In this document: positions 44,366-51,762 of the stretch, in pieces
Position numbering within the stretch: position 1 is the first letter of the stretch
Layout of the letters: each line of letters begins with the position of its first letter
Assembly: GCA_003150315.1 (NCBI GenBank)
Contig: QAML01000021.1
Location: 1 to 51,762 of the forward strand
Direction: 5' to 3'
DNA length: 51,762 bases
Source of the DNA: Prevotellaceae bacterium
GTDB lineage: Bacteria; Bacteroidota; Bacteroidia; Bacteroidales; Bacteroidaceae
Program-made: the position numbers and the translations under genes
Notes under the pieces: model-generated
What the model was told of the DNA's origin: nothing
The model's input: the letters and a program-made list of their open reading frames with translations, nothing else
Databases searched by the model: none

Positions 44366-46132
44366 TTACTTTTCTTCTTTTACCACACTGATTTTCAGTT
44401 CTTCAAGCTGCGAAGCATCGAGTTCGGCAGGAGCATCGAGCATCACGTCGCGACCGGAATTGTTCTTGGGGAAAGCTATGCAGTCGCGTATGCTGTCAAG
44501 TCCCGCAAAGAGCGAAACCCAACGGTCAAGACCGTAAGCAAGTCCTCCGTGAGGAGGCGCGCCATACTTAAAGGCATTCATTAGGAAGCCAAACTGTTGC
44601 TGCGCACGCTCGGGAGTAAAACCGAGAGTCTTGAATATTTTTGCCTGAAGCTTACTGTCGTGAATACGTATGGAACCTCCGCCCACTTCAACGCCGTTGC
44701 ATACCATGTCGTAGGCATTGGCACGTACCTTTTCGGGAGTTGTGTCAAGCATGGGTATATCTTCGGGCTTCGGCATAGTGAAAGGATGGTGCATGGCAAG
44801 CAAACGATTTTCTTCATCGCTCCACTCAAACATCGGGAAGTCCACTACCCACAGAAGAGCAAACTTGTTCTTGTCGCGCAAGCCCAATCTGTCAGCCATT
44901 TCAAGGCGAAGAACACCAAGCTGCTTGCGTGTCTTCATGGCATCATCACCACTCATTATCAACAACAAATCACCCGGTTCCGCCTGCATTTTGTTTTTGA
45001 GATTCTCAAGAACCTCCTGCGAATAAAACTTATCCACAGAACTCTTCACACTACCGTCAGCGTTAACCTTGGCATAGACCAAACCCTTCGCACCTATCTG
45101 CGGACTCTTTACAAAGTCGGTCAGCTGGTCGAGTTGCTTGCGAGTATATGTGGCGCAGCCCTTTGCACAAATGCCGCCAATATATTCAGCGGAATTGAAC
45201 ACGGCAAATTCGCCCGTATCTTTCAAAGTGTCTGCCAATTCCACGAACTCCATTCCGAAACGCATATCGGGTTTGTCGCTGCCAAAACGGCGCATGGCAT
45301 CAATCCAAGGCAATCGCAGGAAAGGTTCACTGCCAAGATCGTAATTGCGAACGTTCTTAAACAGATATTTAGCCATTTCCTCAAACATGGATATAATATC
45401 GTCCTGCTCCACAAAGCTCATTTCGCAGTCAATCTGCGTGAACTCGGGCTGGCGGTCGGCTCTTAAATCTTCATCGCGGAAACATTTTACAATTTGGAAG
45501 TATCTGTCCATGCCCGCAACCATAAGAAGTTGTTTCAAAGTCTGAGGACTTTGCGGCAAAGCATAGAATTGTCCGGGATTCATACGCGAAGGAACAACAA
45601 AATCTCTTGCTCCCTCGGGAGTGGAACCCACAAGCACCGGAGTTTCTATCTCAAGAAATCCCTTGGAATCGAGAAACTGACGTATTGCAATGCACATCTT
45701 GTGGCGCAACTCAAGATTGCGACGAACATTGGCGCGTCGCAAATCGAGATAGCGGTATTTCATACGCAAATCATCACCTCCGTCGGTGTTTTCTTCAATT
45801 GTAAACGGCGGAACAAGGCTTTCGTTCAGAACATTAAGCTCACTAACGATAATTTCTATCTCACCTGTGTCTATTTTTTCATTCTTTGAACTGCGCTCAT
45901 TCACCTTTCCCGTGGCTTGAATCACATATTCCCTGCCAAGAGAATTGGCTTTGTCAAAAAGTTCCTTGTTTTCGTTCTCATTAAATACAAGCTGTGTTAT
46001 TCCGTATCGGTCTCTGAGGTCAACGAAAGTCAACACGCCCATTTTTCTAATGCGCTGCACCCAGCCGGCAAGCGTTACAACTTTTCCGGCATCGCTCAGG
46101 CGCAATTCTCCGCATGTTTTTGTTCTGTACAT
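44366..46132 (-). CDS. aspS: Aspartyl-tRNA synthetase
   Basis: Charges tRNA-Asp. The N-terminal OB-fold anticodon domain begins [27 protein letters not shown]. The class II core has motif 1 around [20 protein letters not shown], motif 2 [19 protein letters not shown], and motif 3 AYGLDRW. The bacterial GAD insertion lies at about 300-410. The ATG at 46132 is chosen; the open frame to 46216 would overlap lepA. At 588 residues it is normal for the bacterial discriminating form. It lies 28 bp downstream of lepA and is probably in the same transcript. Confidence 0.97.
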   Translation of the reverse strand: MYRTKTCGELRLSDAGKVVTLAGWVQRIRKMGVLTFVDLRDRYGITQLVFNENENKELFDKANSLGREYVIQATGKVNERSSKNEKIDTGEIEIIVSELNVLNESLVPPFTIEENTDGGDDLRMKYRYLDLRRANVRRNLELRHKMCIAIRQFLDSKGFLEIETPVLVGSTPEGARDFVVPSRMNPGQFYALPQSPQTLKQLLMVAGMDRYFQIVKCFRDEDLRADRQPEFTQIDCEMSFVEQDDIISMFEEMAKYLFKNVRNYDLGSEPFLRLPWIDAMRRFGSDKPDMRFGMEFVELADTLKDTGEFAVFNSAEYIGGICAKGCATYTRKQLDQLTDFVKSPQIGAKGLVYAKVNADGSVKSSVDKFYSQEVLENLKNKMQAEPGDLLLIMSGDDAMKTRKQLGVLRLEMADRLGLRDKNKFALLWVVDFPMFEWSDEENRLLAMHHPFTMPKPEDIPMLDTTPEKVRANAYDMVCNGVEVGGGSIRIHDSKLQAKIFKTLGFTPERAQQQFGFLMNAFKYGAPPHGGLAYGLDRWVSLFAGLDSIRDCIAFPKNNSGRDVMLDAPAELDASQLEELKISVVKEEK

Positions 46133-46160
46133 ATTAAATATTATATATGTGTTGTTTGTT

Positions 46161-47942
46161 TCAATCAAGTTTAAGCACCGCAAGAAAAGCTTTCTGAGGC
46201 ACCTGCACATTACCAATCTGCTTCATGCGCTTCTTGCCCTTCTTTTGTTTCTCCAGCAATTTGCGTTTACGCGAAATATCTCCGCCGTAGCATTTGGCTG
46301 TAACGTCTTTGCGCACCTGCTTCACGGTTTCGCGGGCAATGATCTTAGCACCTATTGCCGCCTGTATGGCTATATCGAACTGCTGCCTCGGTAACAAATC
46401 TTTCAATTTCTCACACATTCTGCGTCCGAAGCTCACAGCATTGTCGGCATGTGTGAGAGTGGAAAGCGCATCCACGGGTTGTCCGTTGAGAAGTATGTCA
46501 AGTTTCACAAGTTTTGAAGGACGGAAACCAATACCATGGTAATCGAATGAAGCATAACCCTTTGAAATGCTCTTAAGCTTGTCATAGAAATCAATGACTA
46601 TCTCTCCCAAGGGCATATCAAAGTTTATTTCCACACGGTTTCCCGCTATAAAATTCTGGTTTACGAGTTCCCCGCGCTTGGACAGGCACAAAGTCATAAT
46701 AGGTCCTATGTACGCCGTGTCGGTAATGATTGTTGCACGAATGTATGGCTCCTCCACATGATCTATATCCGAAACGTCGGGCATGCTTGCCGGATTGTGA
46801 ACCTCTTTTGCCTCGCCGTGATGATCGTAAACCATATACGACACATTAGGTACCGTGGTTATGACATCCATATTGAATTCGCGGTCAAGCCTCTCTTGAA
46901 CAATTTCCATGTGCAACAGTCCCAAGAACCCGCACCGGAAACCAAATCCGAGTGCTACGGAACTTTCGGCAGAGAATGTGAGCGAAGCGTCGTTGAGTTG
47001 CAGCTTCTCGAGCGAAGAACGCAGGTTTTCGAAATCCTCAGGTGATATCGGGTAAACGCCGGCAAAGACCATTGGCTTTACTTCCTCAAATCCCTCTATT
47101 GCCTTGTCGCACGGATTGTCGACCTTGGTTATTGTGTCGCCCACCTTAACCTCTGTGGCAGTTTTTATACCGCTCACAATGTAGCCCACATCGCCACAGT
47201 GGAGAGTTTTCTTTGGCGAAAGACTCATTTCGAGCACTCCCACTTCGTCGGCAACGTAGTCCTGCTTTGTGTTGACAAACACCACGTGGTCGCCCTGGCT
47301 TATGGAACCGTTCACAATCTTAAAGTAAGCAATGATGCCCCTGAAGCTGTTGAACACCGAGTCGAAAATCAAAGCCTGAAGCGGTGCGTTTTCATCGCCA
47401 ACGGGTGCAGGCACGCGCTCAACTATTGCATTCAGAATTTCGTCTATACCCATTCCGGTGCGAGCCGAGGCACGGATTATATCTTCACGCTTGCAACCTA
47501 TCAAATCCACTATTTCGTCTTCCACCTTATCGGGCATGGCGTTTGCCATATCGCATTTGTTGATTACCGGAATGATTTCGAGATCATTTTCAATAGCCAT
47601 ATAAAGATTGGAAATGGTTTGTGCCTGAACGCCTTGCGTTGCATCCACAACCAATAGTGCACCCTCGCACGCCGAAATGGAACGGCTTACCTCATACGAA
47701 AAGTCAACGTGTCCCGGAGTATCTATAAGATTAAGCGTAAACACTTCACCGCCGTGTTCATACTTCATTTGTATGGCATGGCTCTTGATTGTTATGCCGC
47801 GTTCACGTTCCAAATCCATATCATCAAGCATCTGCCCCTCGGTTATCTTGATGGTCTTTGTGCGTTCAAGCAGTCTGTCCGCCAAAGTTGATTTACCATG
47901 GTCAATGTGTGCTATGATGCAGAAATTTCGTATATGTTTCAT
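46161..47942 (-). CDS. lepA: Elongation factor 4 (LepA)
   Basis: Ribosome-bound translational GTPase. G1 is AHIDHGKST, switch [19 protein letters not shown] motif [10 protein letters not shown]. The LepA-specific C-terminal domain includes [26 protein letters not shown] and the tail [29 protein letters not shown]. The ATG at 47942 (MKHIRNFCI) is used rather than the upstream frame. At 593 residues it is standard. It is the first gene of the lepA-aspS unit with a TATCTTTG promoter at 47998-48005. Confidence 0.97.
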   Translation of the reverse strand: MKHIRNFCIIAHIDHGKSTLADRLLERTKTIKITEGQMLDDMDLERERGITIKSHAIQMKYEHGGEVFTLNLIDTPGHVDFSYEVSRSISACEGALLVVDATQGVQAQTISNLYMAIENDLEIIPVINKCDMANAMPDKVEDEIVDLIGCKREDIIRASARTGMGIDEILNAIVERVPAPVGDENAPLQALIFDSVFNSFRGIIAYFKIVNGSISQGDHVVFVNTKQDYVADEVGVLEMSLSPKKTLHCGDVGYIVSGIKTATEVKVGDTITKVDNPCDKAIEGFEEVKPMVFAGVYPISPEDFENLRSSLEKLQLNDASLTFSAESSVALGFGFRCGFLGLLHMEIVQERLDREFNMDVITTVPNVSYMVYDHHGEAKEVHNPASMPDVSDIDHVEEPYIRATIITDTAYIGPIMTLCLSKRGELVNQNFIAGNRVEINFDMPLGEIVIDFYDKLKSISKGYASFDYHGIGFRPSKLVKLDILLNGQPVDALSTLTHADNAVSFGRRMCEKLKDLLPRQQFDIAIQAAIGAKIIARETVKQVRKDVTAKCYGGDISRKRKLLEKQKKGKKRMKQIGNVQVPQKAFLAVLKLD

Positions 47943-47997
47943 TGTGCGAATGTACGTTCGTTTCAAAATAGTTTCTTGCGCCCGAATTTAGACATTG

Positions 47998-48005
47998 CAA
48001 AGATA
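47998..48005 (-). promoter_or_regulatory. -7 element (TATCTTTG) for lepA-aspS
   Basis: CAAAGATA on the plus strand, 56 bp before the lepA ATG. Confidence 0.5.
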
Positions 48006-48133
48006 ATAAATATACGCGGCTTAATAAAACCATAAGAAAGCTAAAACAGCATTCCACTACGCTTACGCCATATTTCGCAAGCTGAAAAAACACACACATA
48101 ACCGTTATCCATGAAGCCGCATCTGCACGCCGC

Positions 48134-48220
48134 AAAAAACATAAGCCTTGTTGTGAAAAACACAAGCCATATATTTTAAAATACAAGGCACTTATTTTAA
48201 AATAAGTGCCTTGTATTTTT
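48134..48220. repeat. Modular palindromic intergenic repeat, copy R10 (forward)
   Basis: Edge unit ACATAAGCCTTGTTGT, AACACAAGCCATATATTTT, AATACAAGGCACTTATTTT, inverted AATAAGTGCCTTGTATTTTT. Followed at 48233-48260 by GCCTGAAACACAGCAACTTA, sharing the AACTTACAAAA block. It lies between the divergent lepA and the small-ORF pair. Confidence 0.88.
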
Positions 48221-48332
48221 CGTTTTTCGGGAAGCCTGAAACACAGCAACTTACAAAAGCGTTTTTTTCGGCATACAAAAACTCGGGATTTATGCATTTT
48301 AGTAGCATATCATTGGTTGTAATTATTTGCAA

Positions 48333-48500
48333 ATGCGCTTCATGCACCATACAAAACTTGTGGCTAATTTTGCCGGAGGCAACAAACACTTGGAATTCCA
48401 AGAATTCTTTTCCTTAAAAGCCCCCGGGGCAGCCGGACTTTTGAAAATGTTCACATCTGGAGAGATTGCCAAACGCAAACAACAGAAAAAACAAGGATGA
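48333..48500 (+). CDS. Small uncharacterised ORF coupled to the next gene
   Basis: A 55-codon frame beginning MRFMHHTKLVANFAGGNKHL (a second ATG lies three codons in) and ending FTSGEIAKRKQQKKQG. The tail is very basic, and the middle holds FFSLKAPGAAGLLKMF. It ends in TGA that overlaps the ATG of the following membrane-protein gene (ATGA), the classical sign of translational coupling. I do not recognise the family. It could be a genuine micro-protein or the surviving end of a larger gene whose front was replaced by the repeat R10 region; a stop codon at 48303 closes the frame. Confidence 0.55.
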   Translation: MRFMHHTKLVANFAGGNKHLEFQEFFSLKAPGAAGLLKMFTSGEIAKRKQQKKQG

Positions 48501-48895
48501 CGAAGAAGAACAAAATCTGCATAGTTTTGATAAATGTCGCTCTCGGGCTTTTTGCGGCATATACGTGCCTGCTGTGTATCAGAGAAACGCATATCACTAA
48601 AACACAAGACACTATTGTTTGCAACATAACGAAGTTGTACCAAAAATCCGGTCGCTCGCACCATCCCAAGGCTTATATAGTTTATAGGAACAAGGAATAC
48701 GTGTCCGACATAAACCTTGGGAACAGTCTGAGGACCGGTTACAACACCACCACGTTTTATTATGACGAAATGCTTGACAGGGTGTTTTGCCGCAATTCGG
48801 GAATTGAAAGAGGAATGTATGTAATCGTCATCATTTTTCTCCTGTCTTTTTTGTTTTGGATACCCTCCGGCAGAAAGAGCAAGGGCGAAAAATGA
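48497..48895 (+). CDS. Two-helix membrane protein of unknown function
   Basis: A 132-residue protein with a transmembrane helix at each end (ICIVLINVALGLFAAYTCLL at about 7-26, and YVIVIIFLLSFLFWIP at about 107-122). A middle domain of about 80 residues (KAYIVYRNKEYVSDINLG; TTTFYYDEMLDRVF) is presumably on one side of the membrane. The layout resembles DUF3592-like proteins, but I do not make that assignment. It overlaps the preceding 55-codon ORF by 4 bp. A hairpin (CGGGAAACAG/CTGTTTCCCG at 48896-48924) without a T run follows. Confidence 0.65.
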   Translation: MTKKNKICIVLINVALGLFAAYTCLLCIRETHITKTQDTIVCNITKLYQKSGRSHHPKAYIVYRNKEYVSDINLGNSLRTGYNTTTFYYDEMLDRVFCRNSGIERGMYVIVIIFLLSFLFWIPSGRKSKGEK

Positions 48896-48958
48896 CGGGA
48901 AACAGGTTTTGCCGCTGTTTCCCGAAAGTATTGAAAAAGCCAATACAGTTGTTCTTAC

Positions 48959-49172
48959 TTAGAAGTCATCTTTTTCTTGTTCGTCGTCTGAAAAAGAAAT
49001 AAAACCATCGCTTTCGGTTATTTTTGTCATTGTTTCTTTTTTCATCGTCCGGTTGCGGAGCAATATTTCCTTCCACACCTATGTCGCCTTGCAAGAATTC
49101 GCTATCAAGAATCGAAGATTCTTCGTCTTTTTTATGTTGTTTTTCCCAAACAGAGGGTGGTATAACTCCCAT
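48959..49172 (-). pseudogene. Small acidic protein, frameshifted at a poly-A run
   Basis: Starts MGVIPPSVWEKQHKKDEESS and continues ILDSEFLQGDIGVEGNIAPQ. In the present frame it ends in an unlikely basic/aromatic tail (RKRWFYFFFRRRTRKR). One base away, the frame reads ETMTKITESDGFISFSDDEQ then EKDDF and stops at 48959. Removing one A from the A6 run in GATGAAAAAAGAAAC (near 49040) restores a continuous acidic protein of about 70 residues. No signal peptide or known domain. It may belong to the RHS/effector-type accessory region next door, but no link is shown. Confidence 0.5.
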
Positions 49173-49351
49173 AGTTCGATTTATTAATTTTACGTTCTTT
49201 TCAAAAAAAGGGTTGTGCGATAGTGGCTTAAAGGCTAAAAGCACTACCTTTGAATGCTGTTAAATATGGTAATGTTCAAAGTCACAATTTGTGATTTTGG
49301 AAAAATGAATATAAATATGACAGATAAAATAGAAAAAAGGAGACAACCTTT

Positions 49352-49668
49352 GCAGTGCCGTACAATGGCGAGGACAACAACGACTATGTCAATGGCAATG
49401 GTTTCTGCTGCAATGACGGCAGCTTGGAGGCTGCGCAGGCACGTGCTTTAGCGAGAGCTGCAAAGAATAACTTACAAGAAGGCGATACATACGAGAAGAT
49501 GCAGTTCTACTACCCCCAGACCATTTGGGTAGCAATAGTTACATCACCAACCTTAACGGCGAGGTGGTGCAGCATATTGAGTATGTACCTTTCGGTGAGG
49601 TTTTCGTTGAGGAACGCAATAACATTTCAAATAATCCATTAAGAAGAGAGAGAAATGGCAAAAGATAG
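49352..49668 (+). pseudogene. RHS repeat-associated core remnant (frameshifted, truncated at both ends)
   Basis: The first frame reads VPYNGEDNNDYVNGNGFCCN, DGSLEAAQARALARAAKNNL and EGDTYEKMQFYY. After a small deletion near 49510 it continues in the next frame as PDHLGSNSYITNLNGEVVQH then IEYVPFGEVFVEERNN. This is the conserved RHS core of Bacteroidetes (YYHPDHLGS...IEYVPFGE). The usual continuation of the core is absent; the frame turns into ISNNPLRRERNGKR and stops at 49668, inside the next gene. The large N-terminal RHS barrel is missing. It is therefore the tip of an RHS polymorphic-toxin gene left by recombination. Confidence 0.8.
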
Positions 49669-50119
49669 GATGCTTTATATGAAATTATGTTTTGTAGTAA
49701 TAGTCTTTGGACTATCTTTTATTATTTGTAACAAGCATTATATTAAGTATAGTGCTTGTTACAAGCTTCCGATACCTAAAACTCCATTTTATCCAGATGC
49801 TTATAAATTTGCAAATACAAAAGAAGAGTTTTTGTCAAATATGAAATTAATTAATAATGCAATAAAAGTAGAAGCCATTATTGATACAAATAAACTTGAT
49901 TTTAACAATCATACATATCTCTTTGTGTTTGGCGCACCAATAAAAAAAATGTACTATAGTTTTAAGACTACATTATTTGACGATAAATCTCCGAGTTACG
50001 CAAAGGCTATAAGACATAAAAAAAAATGTGTATTTATAAATTATAATATTCCAACAGGGTACACGTATTTGTATGAAATAAAAAAAGACGAGACCCTTAC
50101 TGGTTTCAATGGAATATAA
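49655..50119 (+). CDS. Small membrane-anchored AT-rich orphan, possible RHS immunity protein
   Basis: A 154-residue protein with an N-terminal membrane anchor or signal (MKLCFVVIVFGLSFIICNK; the ATG at 49655 or the one at 49679 may be used) and a soluble tail (AYKFANTKEEFLSNMKLINN; DFNNHTYLFVFGAPIKKMYY). It is much more AT-rich than the core genes. Its position immediately downstream of an RHS tip is where immunity proteins normally sit. I do not recognise the family, so immunity is inference from location. A strong terminator follows. Confidence 0.6.
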   Translation: MAKDRMLYMKLCFVVIVFGLSFIICNKHYIKYSACYKLPIPKTPFYPDAYKFANTKEEFLSNMKLINNAIKVEAIIDTNKLDFNNHTYLFVFGAPIKKMYYSFKTTLFDDKSPSYAKAIRHKKKCVFINYNIPTGYTYLYEIKKDETLTGFNGI

Positions 50120-50144
50120 GAAATTCATTGAATTGACAAAGAAT

Positions 50145-50185
50145 AGAAATCCGTGGATTATTGTTTATCCACGGATTTCTATTTC
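50145..50185 (+). terminator. Intrinsic terminator after the RHS-associated orphan
   Basis: AGAAATCCGTGGAT and ATCCACGGATTTCT form a 14-bp perfect stem with an 8-nt loop, followed by ATTTCTT. Confidence 0.85.
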
Positions 50186-50554
50186 TTCGCCTGCATATAA
50201 AACAAAGATTCCTTAAACGATACCAGGCGCAAAAATAGTTGTAATATAAAAAGTTGTTATAATTGCAGCGAAAAATCTTGATTGTGACATTCTAACATAA
50301 GGCTCTGAAGCACCCGAAAGCGAACAAGAGAGGTTGTAACATAAACGGTTGGGAATGAGTAGATTTGCGCAAAGTTGCCAAGTCGGCATAAAGCAAGCGA
50401 GTGAGGAATATTGAAGTAGTTCAGTTACCAAATCGTGAGCCTTTGTTACCTATGCAAAACAGGTAACTATGCGGAAAGGCAACTTTGTGTATTAATGGAT
50501 TTTATTGCACTTATTCTCAATGTTTTGCATATCAATGAACGCTTACAAAATGAT
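50186..50554. other. Non-coding stretch upstream of the integrase relic
   Basis: No convincing gene. It contains the inverted pair GTTACCTA...AGGTAAC near 50445-50470 and several GGCAACTTT/AAGTTGCC-like half-sites (near 50370 and 50480) that could be recombinase or attachment sites. A minus-strand frame at 50213-50431 looks like low-quality translation. Confidence 0.4.
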
Positions 50555-50562
50555 TAATTTTG
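50555..50562 (+). promoter_or_regulatory. -7 element (TAATTTTG) of the integrase relic
   Basis: TAATTTTGCAC lies 22 bp before the relic's ATG, so the original promoter survives. Confidence 0.45.
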
Positions 50563-50583
50563 CACAATTAAAAAGTAAGCGTT

Positions 50584-50679
50584 ATGAAAATCGAAAAATT
50601 CAAGGTGTTGCTCTACCTCAAAAAGAGCGGATTGGACAAGAATGGAAAGGCTCCCATCATGGACCACTGTGCTGGATGA
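50584..50679 (+). pseudogene. Truncated tyrosine recombinase (integrase) N-terminus
   Basis: Thirty-one codons reading MKIEKFKVLLYLKKSGLDKN then GKAPIM, followed by the foreign end DHCAG and a stop. The first 26 residues match the arm-binding N-terminus of Bacteroidetes site-specific integrases (typically ...GKAPIMGRIT...). Everything after APIM, including the core-binding and catalytic R-H-R-Y domain, is gone. It marks the remains of an integrated element and an old recombination breakpoint near 50660. Confidence 0.75.
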
Positions 50680-50727
50680 ACTTTGTTAATTACCTATGTC
50701 GCAATATGACTTGGCAAGAAACATGTC

Positions 50728-51339
50728 TTATTTGGTTTCGTATATGAATTCTATTGTTTCATAGTGTTTCCTATATTCTTTTTTTAATTTTACGACCCTA
50801 TTATTCTTATCATAAGTAAAGACACATGTATATGAAATAATGACGTCAGACATGTTTGGCTTATATGTATAACTATATTGAGTAATAAGACAATCCTTGA
50901 CTATAATGTCAATACTTAACACATAGTCAACACTGGCATCAAGATATGTGTAATACTTATTGATATTTTGTATAGAAATCTTTTTTTGTTCCCCTATTGG
51001 CTTTGTAAATGACAAGATTTCGCTTGGGTCATAACTTGATAAAATATCAGCAATAACACATGCATCCTTATATATGACCTCGGGATATTTTAGCATTACT
51101 CCATAATCTGTTAGGCTATTAGATTGATTTAAAAATATCTTTTGACGCGTTTTATCATCTGTGGACAATTTAATCAATCTACCCTTTTTATTATATACCC
51201 CGATTTTTTTCCCGTGTAGAAATAAACTTCTCTCTAACTTATAACCATTACTTAAAATGTTTACAACAGTCTGTGATTTCAATTCCAAACTGTTTAGAAT
51301 TGAAATCACAGAAAGTATTAATATCGCGCAAAATCTCAT
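50728..51339 (-). CDS. Secreted AT-rich protein of unknown function
   Basis: A 203-residue protein with a signal peptide (MRFCAILILSVISILNSLELKS). The mature part has alternating beta-like segments (VNILSNGYKLERSLFLHGKK; GVYNKKGRLIKLSTDD; CVFTYDKNNRVVKLKKEY) reminiscent of small envelope beta-sheet proteins. The gene is strongly AT-rich, like the orphan at 49655, and unlike the core genes. The start ATG at 51339 is well placed before the signal. I do not recognise the family; its neighbourhood suggests an accessory, horizontally acquired gene. Confidence 0.6.
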   Translation of the reverse strand: MRFCAILILSVISILNSLELKSQTVVNILSNGYKLERSLFLHGKKIGVYNKKGRLIKLSTDDKTRQKIFLNQSNSLTDYGVMLKYPEVIYKDACVIADILSSYDPSEILSFTKPIGEQKKISIQNINKYYTYLDASVDYVLSIDIIVKDCLITQYSYTYKPNMSDVIISYTCVFTYDKNNRVVKLKKEYRKHYETIEFIYETK

Positions 51340-51385
51340 TACTAATTTTTATTTAGTTCCTTGCTTTAGGATTTCTGTTCCAAGT

Positions 51386-51649
51386 TCAATACTTAACATT
51401 ATGCAATCTTTTCTCAAAATCCTGACTACTACTGCTATTGCTTCCACTTCCAAAAGAACCAGAACCATTCCCACTAGAAGAAGAACGTGTACTAGAACTG
51501 TTTGCACTTGACCCAACGCATCCAGAGCGACTTCCAGTACTTTTTAAAACATCTATATTAGAAAGGTTTTTATAAACTGATTTAAACTCCTTTGTCTTAT
51601 TTACAATGTTGCCGTTTTTTGATGAGTTGCTATTCAGAAAAACTTTCAA
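51386..51649 (-). CDS. Ser/Gly-rich low-complexity ORF, probably partial
   Basis: Eighty-seven codons: KNGNIVNKTKEFKSVYKNLS followed by a tail dominated by Ser and Gly (SSSTRSSSSGNGSGSFGSGS). The only start is a TTG inside a TATCTTTG promoter-like sequence (51647-51654), and the frame is open a further ten codons upstream to a stop near 51680. It is therefore probably the surviving C-terminus of a larger protein, or not translated at all. The Ser-rich end resembles flexible tails of surface or toxin-delivery proteins. Confidence is low. Confidence 0.35.
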   Translation of the reverse strand: MKVFLNSNSSKNGNIVNKTKEFKSVYKNLSNIDVLKSTGSRSGCVGSSANSSSTRSSSSGNGSGSFGSGSNSSSSQDFEKRLHNVKY

Positions 51650-51654
51650 AGATA

Positions 51655-51762
51655 CAAGGGAAATTTCCTCTGATAAGCCCTAACGAATTTTAAGGCGGTT
51701 TATAGCCTTGTTTTGTTGATACTTTCATACGTCTTTATTTTATGTTTTATCTAAAGAACGAT
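51655..51762. other. Window edge, no feature seen
   Basis: AT-rich sequence without a credible ORF; the neighbouring gene lies outside the window. Confidence 0.4.

Noticed and set aside
44597..45466. Plus-strand open frame of 289 codons
   Set aside because: Antisense shadow of aspS.
1..48220. Considered whether the dispersed repeats are a CRISPR array
   Set aside because: Copies are kilobases apart, palindromic over their whole length, and lack regular spacers or cas genes.
48323..48943. Minus-strand open frame of 206 codons
   Set aside because: Opposite the coupled ORF pair; its translation lacks features, and the plus-strand pair has an ATGA overlap and membrane-protein pattern.
50213..50431. 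Minus-strand 72-codon frame before the integrase relic
   Set aside because: Low-quality translation without a start context or domain; the region is better read as non-coding with short inverted sites.

Overview
The window reads as a chromosomal segment of a Bacteroidales bacterium; a Prevotella-like host is possible but I cannot fix the genus. The evidence is the recurring promoter form TAnnTTTG just upstream of starts, the near absence of Shine-Dalgarno sequences, Bacteroidetes-specific families (TamL-like lipoprotein, DUF4831, DUF5024-like, a T9SS sorting-domain protein, GH43 and GH99-like enzymes, a 29-residue AURKAIP1/COX24-type ribosomal peptide) and many lipoproteins.

Layout. 0-10 kb holds housekeeping genes: an RluA-type pseudouridine synthase, HU, the tiny ribosomal peptide, RNase G, an S9 peptidase, tRNA-Ser(GCT), tRNA-Glu(CTC), and the thrS-infC-rpmI-rplT translation operon. 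10-17.7 kb holds a decayed gene, a frameshifted lipoprotein, and an outer-membrane block (MlaF/MlaE on minus; LptB and a TamL-like Omp85 lipoprotein on plus), then an MBL-fold hydrolase and tRNA-Lys(CTT). 17.9-24.4 kb has three exported glycan-active enzymes (GH99-like, GH43, a GH-D-clan-like lipoprotein), MazG and a DASS transporter. 25-28.4 kb is a minus-strand run: T9SS-type small protein, L,D-transpeptidase, ECF sigma factor, membrane anti-sigma-like protein, Spy/CpxP-like periplasmic protein. 28.5-39.2 kb contains an EamA exporter, hpt-adk-obgE-pgeF-M23, an EFR1-type flavodoxin/ferredoxin protein with a frame break in its Tat leader, Nnr, DUF4831 and a BASS transporter. 39.5-44 kb holds a second ECF locus (DUF2807, sigma, anti-sigma, DUF5024-like), mgsA and an SSS symporter. 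44.3-48 kb is aspS-lepA on minus.

48.3-51.76 kb is an accessory, AT-rich tail full of fragments: two small coupled ORFs, a frameshifted acidic protein, an RHS-core remnant followed by a possible immunity gene, a 31-codon integrase relic, a secreted orphan and a Ser/Gly-rich ORF.

The most striking unexplained signal is a family of ten modular AT-rich palindromic repeats between transcription units. Each is built from about four 21-bp units and ends in a T run. Most forward-oriented copies also carry a conserved block (AACTTACAAA-like) 25-35 bp downstream. Several broken genes in the window are broken at or near poly-A tracts, which could be real decay, phase variation or assembly error.
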